64,000 bases of DNA. Source: Pelodera strongyloides. Its lineage: Eukaryota > Nematoda > Chromadorea > Rhabditida > Rhabditidae. Within the stretch, counting starts at the first letter, position 1. Every line of letters starts with the position of its first letter. The stretch is taken from NCBI GenBank assembly GCA_036852015.1, contig JAANDG010000589.1:1-64000 (forward strand), read 5' to 3'. This document shows, in pieces, positions 11,675-23,839 of this stretch. The translations under genes and the position numbers were made by a program. Under the pieces are notes generated by a model. That model ran no database searches, was not told where the DNA came from, and was given only the letters and a program-made list of their open reading frames with translations.

Positions 11675-14600
11675 CTACGCTGATAAAAGTCGCCAATCCG
11701 AAGGCAGAAGTTGGAGTCCCCATGGCCAATCAGCGATCATCTACAAATGTCAACATTTAAAAAAGAAACACGCGTGAACAACAGGGAATATCGTAGGCAG
11801 TAAGTTGGCTGTATCTTACATCAATTACGTAAAGAAACACAATACTAAATGTATATTCTGACTTCTGACTTCTGACCTGCACATAATTGGAAGAAAACAA
11901 AACGCTCAAAAATACTATACACATAAGAAGAACCTTGAACTCCCAACCTTATCCATGCAAGCGTACATTTCCTCCATATGTTCGCGCATCCACTTCTCAT
12001 TGGCTCTCATTCCAATCCTCAAAGGAGGGCTGCCGGAGTACAAACTTGAGTGAAGTTGTACCGTCAACCAATCACAACCAAGAGTCGTTGGTAGGAAACC
12101 ACTATAAATACATTTTCATGCTCATTTCAACATCAATCAAACAAGAAGGCACCACAAACAACTTTGTACATCAAGTGAAACATAATAGGTATCACAGCTG
12201 AAACGAGCCCATTCTCCGATGGGTTTTCAGTTTTCACGACGCAAAAACACTCACTGTTCCCATTTTTTTTACAAGAACTAACCTATTAAATACGGCCACC
12301 GATGGAAACGCCATAGAAACCAAACGTCCTGGAGATAATTCTGATGGTGATGAGGCATGCTGAAAAGAAAAGCGAGAGTTATGATGCTAGTGTGAGATAA
12401 TGGCAAAAGTCGGGTAACGGAAAGGTTTTCAAAATCTAAATACACTCAGTGAATAGATATTACTGTAGTGCAAACACACCTCGTATTCCATCGTGTGCAG
12501 TGCGACGATCTTCTCCGGGTGCAATTTATGAGTGCTGAGCACCTGCTTCACATCCTGTATTGAAAATGACACCCGTTCATCAATGACCAGAACAGATGGA
12601 GAAGAGATCTTTAGAAGGGAGAGTGGCAAGGAACCCTGCAAACGAATCACTATTATCATACAAACCACTGAAGTATGAACTGGATTACTCAGATAGCCTG
12701 CTTGTCTTCAGTAGAGGCAAATACCATACTACCTTTCGTAGACCGCCGATAACGGAATCACAAAATATCATAAATCATACGCGACAATGTACGACAATTC
12801 ATATTGAAATAGACTGTAAATTCGAAAATAATACGTTAACGTACAGTATCATACTGTTCGAAATAAACAGGAAAGTTGACGCCAAAATCGGCTCCGATGG
12901 GTGCTCCGCCACGTTCACTGTTCCATAAAACGTGCACCTAAATAACAAGACAATGGTTGAAACAAACTAACGTATAACGGATTCACAGAAAACGAAATGA
13001 CTCAAGATTGATACTTATAAGCGCAGAATAGACAAGCAAAAAACATTAACGTTAGGAAAAGGTAAAGGTTTAACAAACCCGACTAAATACAAGGTAAATA
13101 TTCCTAAAGCCACGTGCAAATTTGGAACATGAGACAGGGTGGTAAGATCCAATGTTTCTCGACATATTTTTTATGTCCGACCTGGTACACTACGGAATGC
13201 AACATAAACATGTCTGTTGTCAATGTAAAGAATTGTGAAAGTAAGTGTAAGTATGGCAAAACAAGTACAGTACCTCAGAAACACCGTCGATGTTGCTTAG
13301 CATTTGTATGATGCGCTGTAGTTTGGTGGAGGCATGCGGTGAGCTGATCACTACCGCCGAAACATGGTCATTTAGTTGGTAAAGTGAGGGCATGTCAAGC
13401 ATTCTTCGCTGTGACAATCGAGATAGAACAATCTGAAATAAAGAACTCGATAATTAACAATTAACAAATATCTCGTCGAACTGTGTCCTCCTATGCTAAG
13501 TCGACTACAATTATATAAACATATATATAAAAGGAATGAAACAAAGAGCACACATTCAGTGAAGTTAATGTGATTTTCTCCACACTTGAAAAGTAGCGAT
13601 CATAGATATTCCTACACATCGCTCGCATTCGGCTGATACGCGTGCTGGGGATGGAATAGAGGATATCCGGGGTCTGAACAATCAAACTACACCTTATTAA
13701 AGCGAAATACTGGTCGGTTTCCGAATTCCGAAACGCATTGTGGACACCAGCATTCTTATACGGCATATGCAAATGAACATAAATTAGAATAAAAAATCGC
13801 GCTAAATTCGAGAAAATTAGCATGAATACGCAAGAATTCAGTTTCCACGATGCGTTACAAAAAAAATTCATAAACAAACAATGAGTGCTGGCCACTAACA
13901 TAAACGCGCGATTGCAATGCCTTTCCTCTAGAATTCGCATTCCAATAAGCATGAACATATTCAAAGGCATATCCAGAATCCAAATAAAATGAACACCTGT
14001 AGAACATTTTCCTCTGAAATACGGATCGCAGCCAAATTCCAATCAATGATCTCAGAGAAAGGAAGCACCCAGCCATCGGACAAGACCACTGGGATACAGC
14101 CAGTGGACAACGATTCGAGAAATCTACAAACAAAATCAATGCATTTCACTTTTAGTCAGTTACGATCTACCTCACACAATTCTCAGCCTCATCAAAAAGG
14201 CATCAACAATGGCTGAACTCTCTGACGCAATGAGCCTTCACGGCTTTATGCACTTGACGAGCAACTTATACAAGAAGCGAAGAAGCATTCTTAAACGATA
14301 AGATAAAACCAAGGCGAGAGATAAAACATCACTCACATTGAGAAGAATAAATGAAAGTTATAAACATGTGTCTACCAGTCTACCTGAATGATCCAAGTCT
14401 CCTGCCACGTGGCGTCAAACAGAATGTTGAATTAGCCATTAGCTCAGCGTAGTTCCATCTGAACAAGTGCATAGAGCATTCGTGAATAATGAATACTAAT
14501 GAGTCTAAAACACACCGTAACCTAAGAAGTTGGACAACCCGAGATTCGATTGCCTTGCACTTATACCTGCCTTGCAACTGTATATGAATTGTGGGAACTA

Positions 14601-16595
14601 CATTAGGAAGGAAAGGCAAATGGCTTACTTATCGTATTCACTGTTATCCAAATCACAACGCTCGTCTTGATAGTTCTTCCAATCGCTATTGTGACGACAT
14701 GTTGTGACCATCGCTGAAAAAGAAAAACATATTATTTGGAACATAATTGGTGTGATTTTAGATGTCCTCGGGGTTAAAAATGGTGTTTGGAAATAGAAGG
14801 TATTCAACTAACGTATGCTTGTCGGATCATGCAAATGGTGTAGAGAATCCCGCGTCTCTGATCCAATACCGTAGACATACCGCTTCCCTTTAAACGACAC
14901 GAGATACTGTCGTTGAGCATTCACATTTGACATTCCCTAAGTTAAGATGTTTGGCTGGAGTTAAAGAGTAGATGTAAGGATGTACGTACATATGTACCTA
15001 ATGAGATACATGTAGTATAATACATAATAAGTACACTACCTGTTCAGAATCAGAACTCCTTAGTGGAAGTTCTTTGTGGAAGAGAGGAAACGAAAGGTCG
15101 AAACCTCGACGGAAACTCTGAAATACAACATCCCATTAGAAACACTTAATAACTACCAGATATGTAGTAGATCGACGCTCAGATGAAAGAAAACTAATCT
15201 GTTCAGCCAACTATGTACCGTATTAAAGCTCAGTTTATATAATCCTAAAAAGAGTAAGAATATATCACCCATGAAAGTTTAGCGCCTAATTACACCACGT
15301 ACATTTTCACTGGCCGAAGCGCGCGCAACCATTGCCAGTCCGGAATCAAAGGCCAAATCGTGATCTGCATAATCGGGAAATGTTCCATGGTACAGATTGA
15401 TTATTAAATGATTCAATCCGCCACTCCACAGATCACTTGGTAGCTGCTCCAGATGCTTGGGCATGTCTTGAACGAAGTATTCGCTAAAATCATGAAAGTG
15501 ACAACTGAATATATAAATAGAATTAAAAGTAATGTAAAAACATAGCAGGAAAATGTCGTCAAAATATCCGTAAGTTACCGGTTACAGCAGAACGGCATAT
15601 AACCCTATAACCCTTAATTCCTTTAACAAATTACATGCTGTGCCAAATGCTTAACACTAAAACAAAACTTCTCCGATCTCTATCTATTGTGTCAAGCGAC
15701 AAGACAAAGATACAAGCGTCATTGGGATCAGTCGTGTAGAGCGAACTTTCACGGATGCTCTAGAAAAGAAACAAAATTATAATATCCACGAAAACGAACG
15801 AAACACTCCTAGATAATTCAATAATAAGCACGGCTATTTCAATCGACTACGACTTAAACTATGCAAGACAACAGAGCAGTAAAATAAATGGTAATACTGT
15901 AGCGGTCATTGCCCGCTACAATATTACCATTTCCTCGGATATTTTACTACTCAATGACCCCACTCGCAAACAAGAGTCCGAAGGTGTACCTTGAGAACTT
16001 TGCCATATATCGGAGACAGTGAAGTGTTTTCCGAAACATTGTAAACATACACCTTCTGAGACCGTACACATCGTGAAATGTTGAAACACGATGAAAAGGA
16101 GCACGATGAAGGACTGTAATGTAAAATATGAAAGATAAACACAGTGTTGTAGAGGCACACAAGAAGCATATGTGAGTGGGCGGAGAGCATATTGAGTTCG
16201 CTCGACATGCGTTGTATGTGGAAATATTGTAGGTTGTAGGGTTCAAAAACACCTGGATAAGGGGGCTGAAATATTCAAAATAATAATTTTTAAGCAAACT
16301 GGGAATTGACACTGGATTCGGAGAATAAATGCTGGAACAGAAAGATCATCATTTTGTAGTTATGACTATTCAGAACATTCAGCATATTTGGCTATTGGTA
16401 TGTTTAAACGACAAACCGGAAAAGGAAAAATATTTACCCATCTAAGGGTGTGAAAGTTTGGCTTTCACGCGGAAGTGGAGGTTCGATGAAAATATCTGGT
16501 TGCGAACTGGTCTTCCCATTCTTGAACACAACATACACCGTTATTGTGGTCAACAGACATATGCCAGTCAACGACCATCGCGTAACGACCTTCAT
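11675..16595 (-). CDS. rib-1: EXT1/RIB-1-type exostosin (heparan sulfate polymerase subunit)
   Basis: A type II Golgi membrane glycosyltransferase that would extend heparan sulfate chains. Sixteen exons (minus order): 16438-16595, 15990-16113, 15656-15759, 15303-15483, 15040-15117, 14813-14936, 14629-14713, 14384-14458, 13997-14123, 13554-13673, 13274-13432, 12845-12937, 12480-12635, 12283-12359, 11948-12044, 11675-11740; about 607 residues, all phases consistent. A membrane anchor lies at residues 8-23. The GT47 half has strong EXT1 motifs: [47 protein letters not shown] and [10 protein letters not shown]. The C-terminal part still aligns with the EXT1 GT64 domain ([15 protein letters not shown]), but the metal-binding acidic triplet is D-E-R at 495-497 and the region is short. 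The exon 3 donor and the last exon are the least certain parts. From memory, C. elegans RIB-1 lacks the second domain entirely. Confidence 0.88.
13697..13865. mobile_element. MITE of the TTAAAGCGAAATAC family, right end missing
   Basis: Lies in the intron between exons 9 and 10 of the rib-1-like gene. It begins TTAAAGCGAAATACTGG. Its interior matches the element at 22547-22731 (shared ATAAAAAATC, CTAAATTCGAGAAA and CACGATGCGTT blocks). The expected right terminus GGTATTTCGCTTAA is absent, so this copy is truncated or degraded. Confidence 0.65.
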
Positions 16596-16889
16596 TTTAG
16601 CATCAACCTAGAACAACAACACTCATGTTAGAGATATTAGAGAATAACTGATGTAATAACATAAATTAACAAAATAGTTGGATAATAGCTGCAATCGTTT
16701 GGCACACCTTTAATAACAGAGTTGGACTAGAAGAAAACAGTTATATGAAATGTGATCATTACTATTATATATATAATTAATCTTATTATATAAAGGAGAA
16801 GAGTTTGTCACGGGTTTGTTTTTATGTGCACAACGAAATCCCTTCATAAAGAAAATTCTTCGATCGAAAGAGCATACAAAATCTTTGTC

Positions 16890-16968
16890 GCTGGCGAGAT
16901 CCGAACCCACAGCAGCACACAACCTCTCGATTCACAGTCCAACGCTCTACCGGTTGAGCTATGCTAGC
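16890..16968 (-). tRNA. tRNA-like sequence, anticodon GTG; probably degenerate
   Basis: The minus strand has a good D-arm/A-box (TAGCTCAACCGGTAGAGC) and a B-box-like GGGTTCGGATC. The anticodon loop CTGTGAA implies GTG (His). The acceptor stem pairs at only five of seven positions, the anticodon stem has one G-G mismatch, and the variable region is long. It could be a tRNA pseudogene, a tRNA-derived short repeat, or an unusual nematode tRNA with a long variable arm. It lies about 300 bp upstream of the EXT1-like start codon. Confidence 0.4.
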
Positions 16969-17167
16969 TTATCATAGGGGTAGCAATCTGCTCTACATAA
17001 GCACCGTCAATGGCAAATTTGCATGGTAGCATTAGTCGAGTGGAGATCCAAACTGATTATTATACGTTTCCACAAGCAGAGACGTGTGAATGTAAGTGGC
17101 ACGGAAGAGAAAGAGACGAGAGTTAACTTTTTAAATTGTAGCAATTCTTTTTTTTAAATAGGGAAAC

Positions 17168-17221
17168 AATCGGCCGAAGGCCGATTCCTCCAGTCGGAGA
17201 AGAGCCCGTAGGGCTCTTCGA
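17168..17221. repeat. Pair of short perfect hairpins in a divergent promoter region
   Basis: Two adjacent palindromes, ATCGGCCGAAGGCCGAT and AAGAGCCCGTAGGGCTCTT, lie between the divergent starts of the EXT1-like gene (minus, 16595) and the bL27m gene (plus, 17501). The rest of this 0.9-kb spacer is AT-rich apart from the tRNA-like sequence at 16890-16968. Confidence 0.6.
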
Positions 17222-17500
17222 ACGGCTGGTAAATAAATAATAAAAGAAAGAAATTAAAAAAATTTCAATTATGAGGTGCATGCAACTTGCATTTTTAAAT
17301 TGTAGTATATAGCCTAATTTCCAAAACGAATTATAGTACTGTATTTAATGATCCAGTGTTGAAAGGTGTATTACGTGGAATTTTTTCTGCATGCGGCAGC
17401 TCGCTCATCTCGATTGTCTTCTTTCGCATCATTTATATTATTTCGTAGTTCCGTATCTGCGTTTTTTTACTTCGAATTAAACTTCACCACGACTTTCAGT

Positions 17501-18292
17501 ATGTCGCTTACGTCAAGGATGTTGAGAGTAATTCCGTGCTTCAGCCAACAGTCTCGGTCCTTGCTCAGGCCTCCCAGGAATCTTCCGTTCAGGTTTGGTT
17601 CCATGACATGTTTTCTTGCCATACAATAAAAACTCACGCTTCTCAGTCCAACATCTTCTGATTACATGAAGTCTTAATTCAGAGGTGTGTATCGAACTGA
17701 CGGTGAATCTGTAAGAAAGGACGACATTCTTCTCTGCCAGGGATCATTCAACTACCATCCGGGGTTAAATGTAAGTAAAAAATTGTGAAGGGAGGGGGCA
17801 CTGTTTCTGGGATTGTTTGAATGGTGACGTGCGCCGCCTATAGAAAGTGCGCATACATCGTGTTGGGTTAAATGTAAGTAAAAATGTGAAGGGAGGGGGC
17901 GCTGTTTCTGGGATTGTTTGAATGGTGACGTGCGCCGCCTATGGGAAGTGCCGCCTACGCATACATGGTGTTGGGTGTTCACAGGGTACATCCGGTCTAT
18001 TACATATAACATCGTTTCTTGCTTTTTCTAAACAATAACCTTGTTTAAAAATACTGTTATCTTTTCACCCCAACATATTTAGGTTTCATATGTTAACGAA
18101 CGGGGCGAAAAGGTTTTGACTGCAATGTGTGATGGCACAGTACGTATTTCTCGCGAACTCGTTGATCCTGACTGGTCACAGCCCGAGATGTCTGTTTACG
18201 AACACCGGAAAGACGTCCCCATTTATAAACTTACTTTTAATGTTGTACCTCAGCCAATGTCCCAGAAATTTAATCTTGTCAAAAAGGTCTAA
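17501..18292 (+). CDS. mrpl-27: Mitochondrial ribosomal protein bL27m (MRPL27)
   Basis: A large-subunit protein of the mitochondrial ribosome; bL27 proteins sit near the peptidyl-transferase centre. Three exons: 17501-17592, 17683-17770 and 18083-18292; 129 residues, phases consistent. The N-terminus is Arg/Ser-rich with few acidic residues, as in a mitochondrial targeting peptide. The body matches the bL27m pattern: a GVYRTDGESVRKDD segment, FNYHPGLNV (human FRWHPGAHV), then CDGTVRISRELVDP and a C-terminus PIYKLTFNVVPQP. The start codon follows a GACTTTCAG acceptor by one base, which suggests trans-splicing. The exon 2 donor (AAT/GTAAGT) lies at the start of a tandem duplication that repeats it; only the first donor keeps the frame. 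lin-7 starts 433 bp downstream on the same strand. Confidence 0.85.
17761..17966. repeat. Tandem duplication (~105 bp x 2) spanning a splice donor
   Basis: Two copies begin at about 17761 and 17865. Both contain GGGTTAAATGTAAGTA, the G-rich GAAGGGAGGGGGC tract and TTGAATGGTGACGTGCGCC. The first copy includes the end of bL27m exon 2 and its donor at 17771; the second has an identical decoy donor at 17874, 103 bp downstream. Using the decoy would shift the frame. Confidence 0.85.
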
Positions 18293-18724
18293 TGTAGGAT
18301 AGTTTAAGTTTTCCCATCAGTGGGAATGGGAAACAGCTTCTCGCACGTTTGTAAATTGTTGATTTTTTTTTATCTATACCGGGAAAGCCTACTAGATAGA
18401 GTAGTGTTTAGGAAATATAAAGACATGGGTTTTGCCTTTACTCCGAGAATTAGAATTATTGTTTCGTTGTACATTCTTCTTTTTTGTTATTGTTATTAGG
18501 ATCATAAAAAATTTATTCTGTATTCAGCGTTTTTTTATGCGCAACTAGTGATCGGCTTTCCCGTCCCGTAAAAATATCTATATTGTTGTATTGTTTTTAT
18601 TCGTTTTCGTTCTCTTTCTTGTTCGTTCATCGGTTGTCGCCTCCTAAGTGAGTTTTCATGCATTCTATGTATTTCAGTTTCTGCGTGATCTGCGTGACAA
18701 CTAATTTTCTCTATCACTTATGAA

Positions 18725-21201
18725 ATGGAGAATCCGGTGCTCGAGAACCTAAATTTAGAAAGAGGTTGGTTTCCGTATTGAATTGAATTCGCATTCATTG
18801 TACGGTTCAAGGTTGTTTTCTTTATGGTCGCGGTTTCTTCTTTAACTTCTAACTGTTATTCGTCAGCGGTTACTCAGATATTCCAAGAGTACGATTTACG
18901 ATTGTACGCACGGGGTTTACCAAATTAACACATATCTGCTTTATCAGCAACTGGCCAGTGGCTTGGTTGTTCAGTGAAACATTTATTTATTTTGTTTAGA
19001 TGTCCACCGAATATTGGAATTGATTGAGCACGTTCAACGTACAGGAGAAGTGACGACGCCAAAGTTAGCTCAACTTCAGAAAGTTTTACAATCGGACCTG
19101 TTCTCAGCTGTTCGGGAAGTGTACGAGCATGTGTATGAGACAGTCGACATTGAAGGACCGTCTGAGGTTGGTGATTTTTTTTTTGATCGAGGCCATACAG
19201 GTTGGTGCGTGAAAACGCGCGCGAACCGGCTATGGATTGGTTTTGACCACCTCCGGAAGCAATTCCAAATTAATATATTTGACCGAAACGGCGTTTATTA
19301 AACGATCTATCACAAGACTAAAGAAACCACCTCCATTTACGCACGGGATTTATACCATGGCTGGACTTGCTTCTTTTATTCTGGTTATTCTTATCTTATT
19401 CTGTGACGTTGTGCGCTTGCCGTTCCATGACTGGAGGGTATAATAATGGGAGGGCATTATTCGTTACAGAAGACCGTCAGTACTATTTAATGCCTTTCTT
19501 TCCACAGGTACGTGCTTCTGCAACTGCCAAAGCTACCGTCGCTGCATTCGCTGCTGCCGAAGGCCACGCCCATCCACGAATAGTAGAATTACCGAAGACG
19601 GACCAGGGACTCGGATTCAATGTTATGGGAGGAAAGGAACAGAATTCACCCATTTACATTTCCAGGTTACTTTTTAACACAGTATTTATGGTTGTTCAAG
19701 TTAGTTAGTGTTTTTGAAATTTTGAAGATCACTAGATCACTTGAAATTACGTATTAGCGAAACAATTAATATAACCCAAATTTACCCAAACCTACTTTCA
19801 AACATTAGCACACATTTTTTTCCTTTAAAACATGCACTCATTTATTCCACTCATATGTTAATTTTCTCCAGAATCTAACCTCGTTGTGTATTAAAAACTT
19901 TTAGTATTAACAAATAAAGTTTATATAAACGTGTTTCTTTTCAGAATCATTCCCGGCGGTGTGGCCGACAGACACGGAGGACTCAAGCGAGGAGATCAGC
20001 TGATAGCAGTGAATGGAGTGGTGAGTGATCAGTGATCTATCGTTTCCGAATCCTTCTTATTATCATGCTGCCCTCATACGGTTTGTTGTTTGTTCTCGGT
20101 AAGGGTAAGCATGCTATGCGAAAAAAGGCCGTTATAATTTTGAGATATGAGAACACTCATTTTTGTATTCATTTGATATCATTGGTTAATGGTAGCTCCT
20201 GTGTTTTTAATGCCAATAATTAATCGGTGTTATATTTCGATTACGGACAGTGTTCCGATATAATCCTAATTGTGATTATGCATGTTGGTAGAGGAGAGTT
20301 GGCTAATTAGTTCTCAAAAAAAAATCAAATGTTTTGGTTCAGTAGTTTTTGTGCTATTAATTGCTAAGTGCTCCGAGGTCTGGGAAACCCCCGGCGAAGA
20401 ACCAAAAAGGGCTAGGCGCGCGATAATTGGGATCATGATGTTTTTACCATAAGCTGAAACACAAGGTTATTCACTTGATGTGTTTTGTATCCCACCAATA
20501 CCATTGCTTGGACTTAGAACAATTATTTGATTGGAATCCGAAGTATTTAGAACGTTGAGACCGAATGTCACGAAAGAGCCGTCGACCTTCTGAAGTCGGC
20601 CTTGGGAACGGTGAAACTGGTCGTCAGGTTGGTATTAATATAATAACTGTTATATTCATCTGAAGATTAAATCAGTATTGTACATTGTACCTGCTTTGTG
20701 CTTTGGCATTATTTGGCAAATTTGCATATGATGGGCGTAGGCATATCCTTATCCTGTGTAAATTTGGTACCGGATACGTACCGGACGGGCACCATGCTTG
20801 CGTAGGATACATAGGATATGCGTATCATATGCAAATTTCCCAAACTAGGTACAATCCGGCTTTAAGGTTAAAGAACTTTGTACTTCACGTATGTTCGATT
20901 GCATTTTTTTTCTTTCATTCTTCTTTTGTTTAAGAATGCTTGTTGGCTACATGTCAGCTTGTGCAGTTGTGTTTGTGCTTGCTTATGTTGTTTAAGTTTA
21001 ATCTGTATCGATTCGATGAGTTAGAGTTAGTCAATGATTTTTTTGGCCAATAGCTTGATTGTTGTTGTTGTTGGTCATAATATCACAAAGTTAGTGTGTG
21101 TTTTCAGATATACACCACGCGTTCTTGATGAGATGGAACGACGTTTCGAGAGACAGAGAAGAAAGGGACAACAATCTCCCACGCCACCCCCGCGCAGATA
21201 A
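18725..21201 (+). CDS. lin-7: LIN-7 scaffold protein (L27 + PDZ)
   Basis: LIN-7 (Veli/MALS) binds LIN-2/CASK through its L27 domain and holds membrane receptors at epithelial junctions and synapses through its PDZ domain. Six exons: 18725-18764, 19000-19166, 19508-19665, 19945-20020, 20551-20627 and 21108-21201; 203 residues with every junction in phase. The L27 domain spans roughly residues 10-65, starting [16 protein letters not shown] is about 93-175, with the carboxylate-binding loop GLGF at 103-106, followed by [21 protein letters not shown] and [10 protein letters not shown]. The tail [17 protein letters not shown] is typical of LIN-7. The first exon is tiny (13 codons). A likely trans-splice acceptor TATTTCAG lies some 45 bp upstream of the ATG. 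Introns 2 and 5 contain repeat elements. Confidence 0.96.
19196..19310. repeat. Dispersed repeat shared with 25037-25145 (inverted)
   Basis: The stretch CAGGTTGGTGCGTGAAAAC, TGGTTTTGACCACCTCCGG and AAGCAATTCCAAATTA in lin-7 intron 2 recurs as its reverse complement at 25037-25145 in the TTC19-like gene. The block is a short interspersed or MITE-like element. Confidence 0.75.
20690..20870. mobile_element. Diverged palindromic element in lin-7 intron 5
   Basis: Left part GGCAAATTTGCATATGAT mirrors ATCATATGCAAATTTCCC on the right, with CCTTATCCTGTG / GTAGGATACATAGG inside. The layout is the same as in the TTAAAGCGAAATGC elements (28430, 54956, 60949), so this is a diverged relative. Confidence 0.6.
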
Positions 21202-22243
21202 GATTATTATGTTTGCTTCTGTTAGTTAGGCTGACATTTATTATCATATACTTAAATATGCTAATTGGCAAATTATCAAGACACTACTGCTCTTCATTTC
21301 GACTGATCACTTTAGCTTTAGCTTTAAACGATTTGTTGGTTTTTGAAAGTTTTATATTTACATTTACCTGATTTAACTGATTGCTCCTCGCTTTTGTACC
21401 ACCGCAACTGTTTTGTTTTAAACAACTTTAATAATAATTGTGAAAAAATTTTCGAAAGAAAGTTCTTGTTATTAGTTAGCCCACTCATCTTGCAGGATAT
21501 AATCCTTATGAAATAGTCCAACCTAACACCCCTCTCTATCTCTCTTTCCTTTAATTTATGTATAGCTTCTCACACAAATCTCAATACGACTCAGACTCAT
21601 AGAATCACTGATCACTGCCTTTTTATTTTCTTGTTAATGTTTTTGACAACGAGAGCAAAGTCTCATTCATTTGAAACTTTTGAAATTGGCATTTCCCTGG
21701 ATTGCTACAAAAGACGACACTGCTTTAAGAATACTTTGTTCCAGCATCTCATGTTGCGCAGCTAGATATTAGACTAGACCCAACAGTGTCCTGTCGTAGC
21801 CTTTCATATTCCAGTCATCTTCGTCTGTAATATACGCTTTTGGTTTTATATCTGTGCATATGTATATTTTAAAAACTGTGTATTACAGTGTCAGTGTGAA
21901 CAATTGATTATTATTGTTGACGAACAAATTATGATTATGGCCATTTTCATTTTGCATTTTAGTTTAAGTTTAAGTCAAATTTTACCTTGATTTATGGTGC
22001 TACATTTTGTAACTTTTGCATATATACGGTACTAACAATCGAATAAAGCTTCGCATTTTCTCCGTCGTTTGTTTTCTCTTTTTCATTATGTGTCCGTTTC
22101 AAGCGGCTAGTGTACCTTTTACTTTATTATCTTTTATGTGCCGAGTCCATGAACCGATGAACCCGGACTATTCATATTCTTGCTATCTGAAATAGTCTAT
22201 TTATCTCTATCTAAATTTGGCATGTTTTTAGATTCTCGGGTGT
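21202..22243. other. lin-7 3' region and spacer before ISCA2
   Basis: No gene seen. A canonical AATAAA at 22042 could end the lin-7 transcript, implying a 3' UTR of about 0.85 kb. A TTTTTAG acceptor at about 22231 just precedes the ISCA2 start. Confidence 0.5.
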
Positions 22244-23839
22244 ATGTCCGTACTGTCTGTCCGTTTGGCATCTAGATGTTGTGCTCGGATAGTATCTAAT
22301 GTTTTGGTACATCCGCACACCGAGCACACACCTTCATTTGGACATTGTTCACATATTGCCGGATGTAGCGGTTCACCAACGGTAGCCCATACAGCGAGAC
22401 GGTTTCTGTCGACCTCAAGAAAGTTAGATGTCAGTGTACTTCCGGAGGAGGATTTAAAGGTTTGTTCTTTGAGTATTGTATTGTATAATTCGTCTTTGGT
22501 TTCCAGCGCGGAGCTCAAACATAGTTTTGGTTTTTTTCCTACATTATTAACGCGAAATACCGGTCGGTTTTTGAAGCACGTCGAGTACACCTGATTTGTG
22601 CAGCAGTGCAGCATATGCAAACGACAGTAAATTATAATAAAAAATCTAGCTAAATTCGAGAAATTGGCATAAATACGTAAGAATTCGGTTGTCCACGATG
22701 CGTTTCAAAAACCGGCTGGTATTTCGCTTAAAGGGGTTTAGGTGACGAGTTAACTGCATTTGTACAGAAATTGATTAGCCCTTCTTGACCTGTTTTGATT
22801 GATGCAGTATACTTTATATGAATTGTGTTATTTATAGAATTTTTCCCGTGTTAGCATCAAAATGTTTCGTTTATTTATAGGTCACTGACAAGGCGTTCGA
22901 ACGATTGAAGGATATAATCGAGAATGGAGAATTCCTGAGAGTTGAGGTAGATCTTATTTTACTACTATCAATTACCATGGCTTGCTACACCTCGCCTCTG
23001 TATGGGGCTTATTAATTTAAAGTTACGATACGGTGACCAATGGATTTGCCTTTCCTTTTTGTTTATTATATACAGAACGTTTGCCTATTGTTGTGCCTGC
23101 TTCGCATGCATCTTTGGTGTATTGTATTGCTTTCTTCATTTATAGTTTTTGGTGCTCTATCGTCTATCCATTGTTTATTTCTAGGTGGAAGGCGGTGGTT
23201 GTTCCGGATTCGAATATAAAATTAAATTGGACAAAAAGATAAATGCGGATGATTTGATGCGAGAAAAGGACAATGTTTCAGTGGTTGTTGATCAGGTTGG
23301 CTCTCTTTCTGATTCTTGTTTTTAGCTTTGTGAATGAGTTTCTAAACAAAATTTTTGTATCTATTTCATTTATTTATTTGTTGGAAGAAATTAGGAATTA
23401 TTTATAGTTGTTTTTTGACCTTGTGCTTTGTACTTTGTGCTATGAAAACAACCATTTCTTATACAACTTTGCAGTTGTTATACATGAATTTCGGCTGACC
23501 GTTTTTGGGCTTATAATTGAGTAGTTTGTTGTGTGGTGACATACATGGAGAATATTAGCATGAGTAGAAGCGGAAGCGTAAATAAGGAATCTTTCGCACA
23601 GTTGTTATTCTAGGGGTTGTCGTTAATCCCACTCTACTTCGTTTAGTTCAGTAAGTTCAGTTCCTCTTTCCTCTTTTTACATTTTACTTCAATTATTTAA
23701 GATCTCTCTGGGATATTTGAAAGGAGCCACGTTGGACTATGTGGAGGATTTGATGAAAGCTTCATTCAGGATAGTGAATAACCCAGTCGCTGAGAAAGGG
23801 TGTAGTTGTGGGAGTAGTTTTGCTGTTAAAATGGACTAG
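22244..23839 (+). CDS. ISCA2: Iron-sulfur cluster assembly protein ISCA2 (A-type carrier)
   Basis: A mitochondrial A-type Fe-S scaffold; with ISCA1 and IBA57 the family matures [4Fe-4S] proteins such as aconitase and lipoate synthase. Four exons: 22244-22459, 22881-22946, 23185-23295 and 23702-23839; 176 residues in phase. Residues 1-70 are a probable mitochondrial targeting region ([17 protein letters not shown], Arg/Ser-rich). The HesB/IscA domain begins [13 protein letters not shown] and has all three cluster-binding cysteines: C100 in GGGCSGFEY and C165/C167 in GCSCGSSF. The start is the first in-frame ATG after a TTTTTAG acceptor about 12 bp upstream. The exon 4 acceptor ends TTTAAG, slightly unusual. 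Intron 1 carries a MITE. A TTC19-like gene follows 0.5 kb downstream. Confidence 0.93.
22547..22731. mobile_element. MITE with TTAA-CGCGAAATACCGG termini in ISCA2 intron 1
   Basis: The ends read TTAACGCGAAATACCGGTCGG and, inverted, ACCGGCTGGTATTTCGCTTAA. Length is 185 bp, with no coding capacity. Its interior matches 13697-13865. TTAA at both ends fits a piggyBac-like TTAA target, though that is inference. Confidence 0.75.

Noticed and set aside
15916..16312. Long minus-strand frames (up to 121 codons) at EXT1 exon 2
   Set aside because: Only 15990-16113 fits the EXT1 alignment and the phases; the rest is intron read through in other frames.
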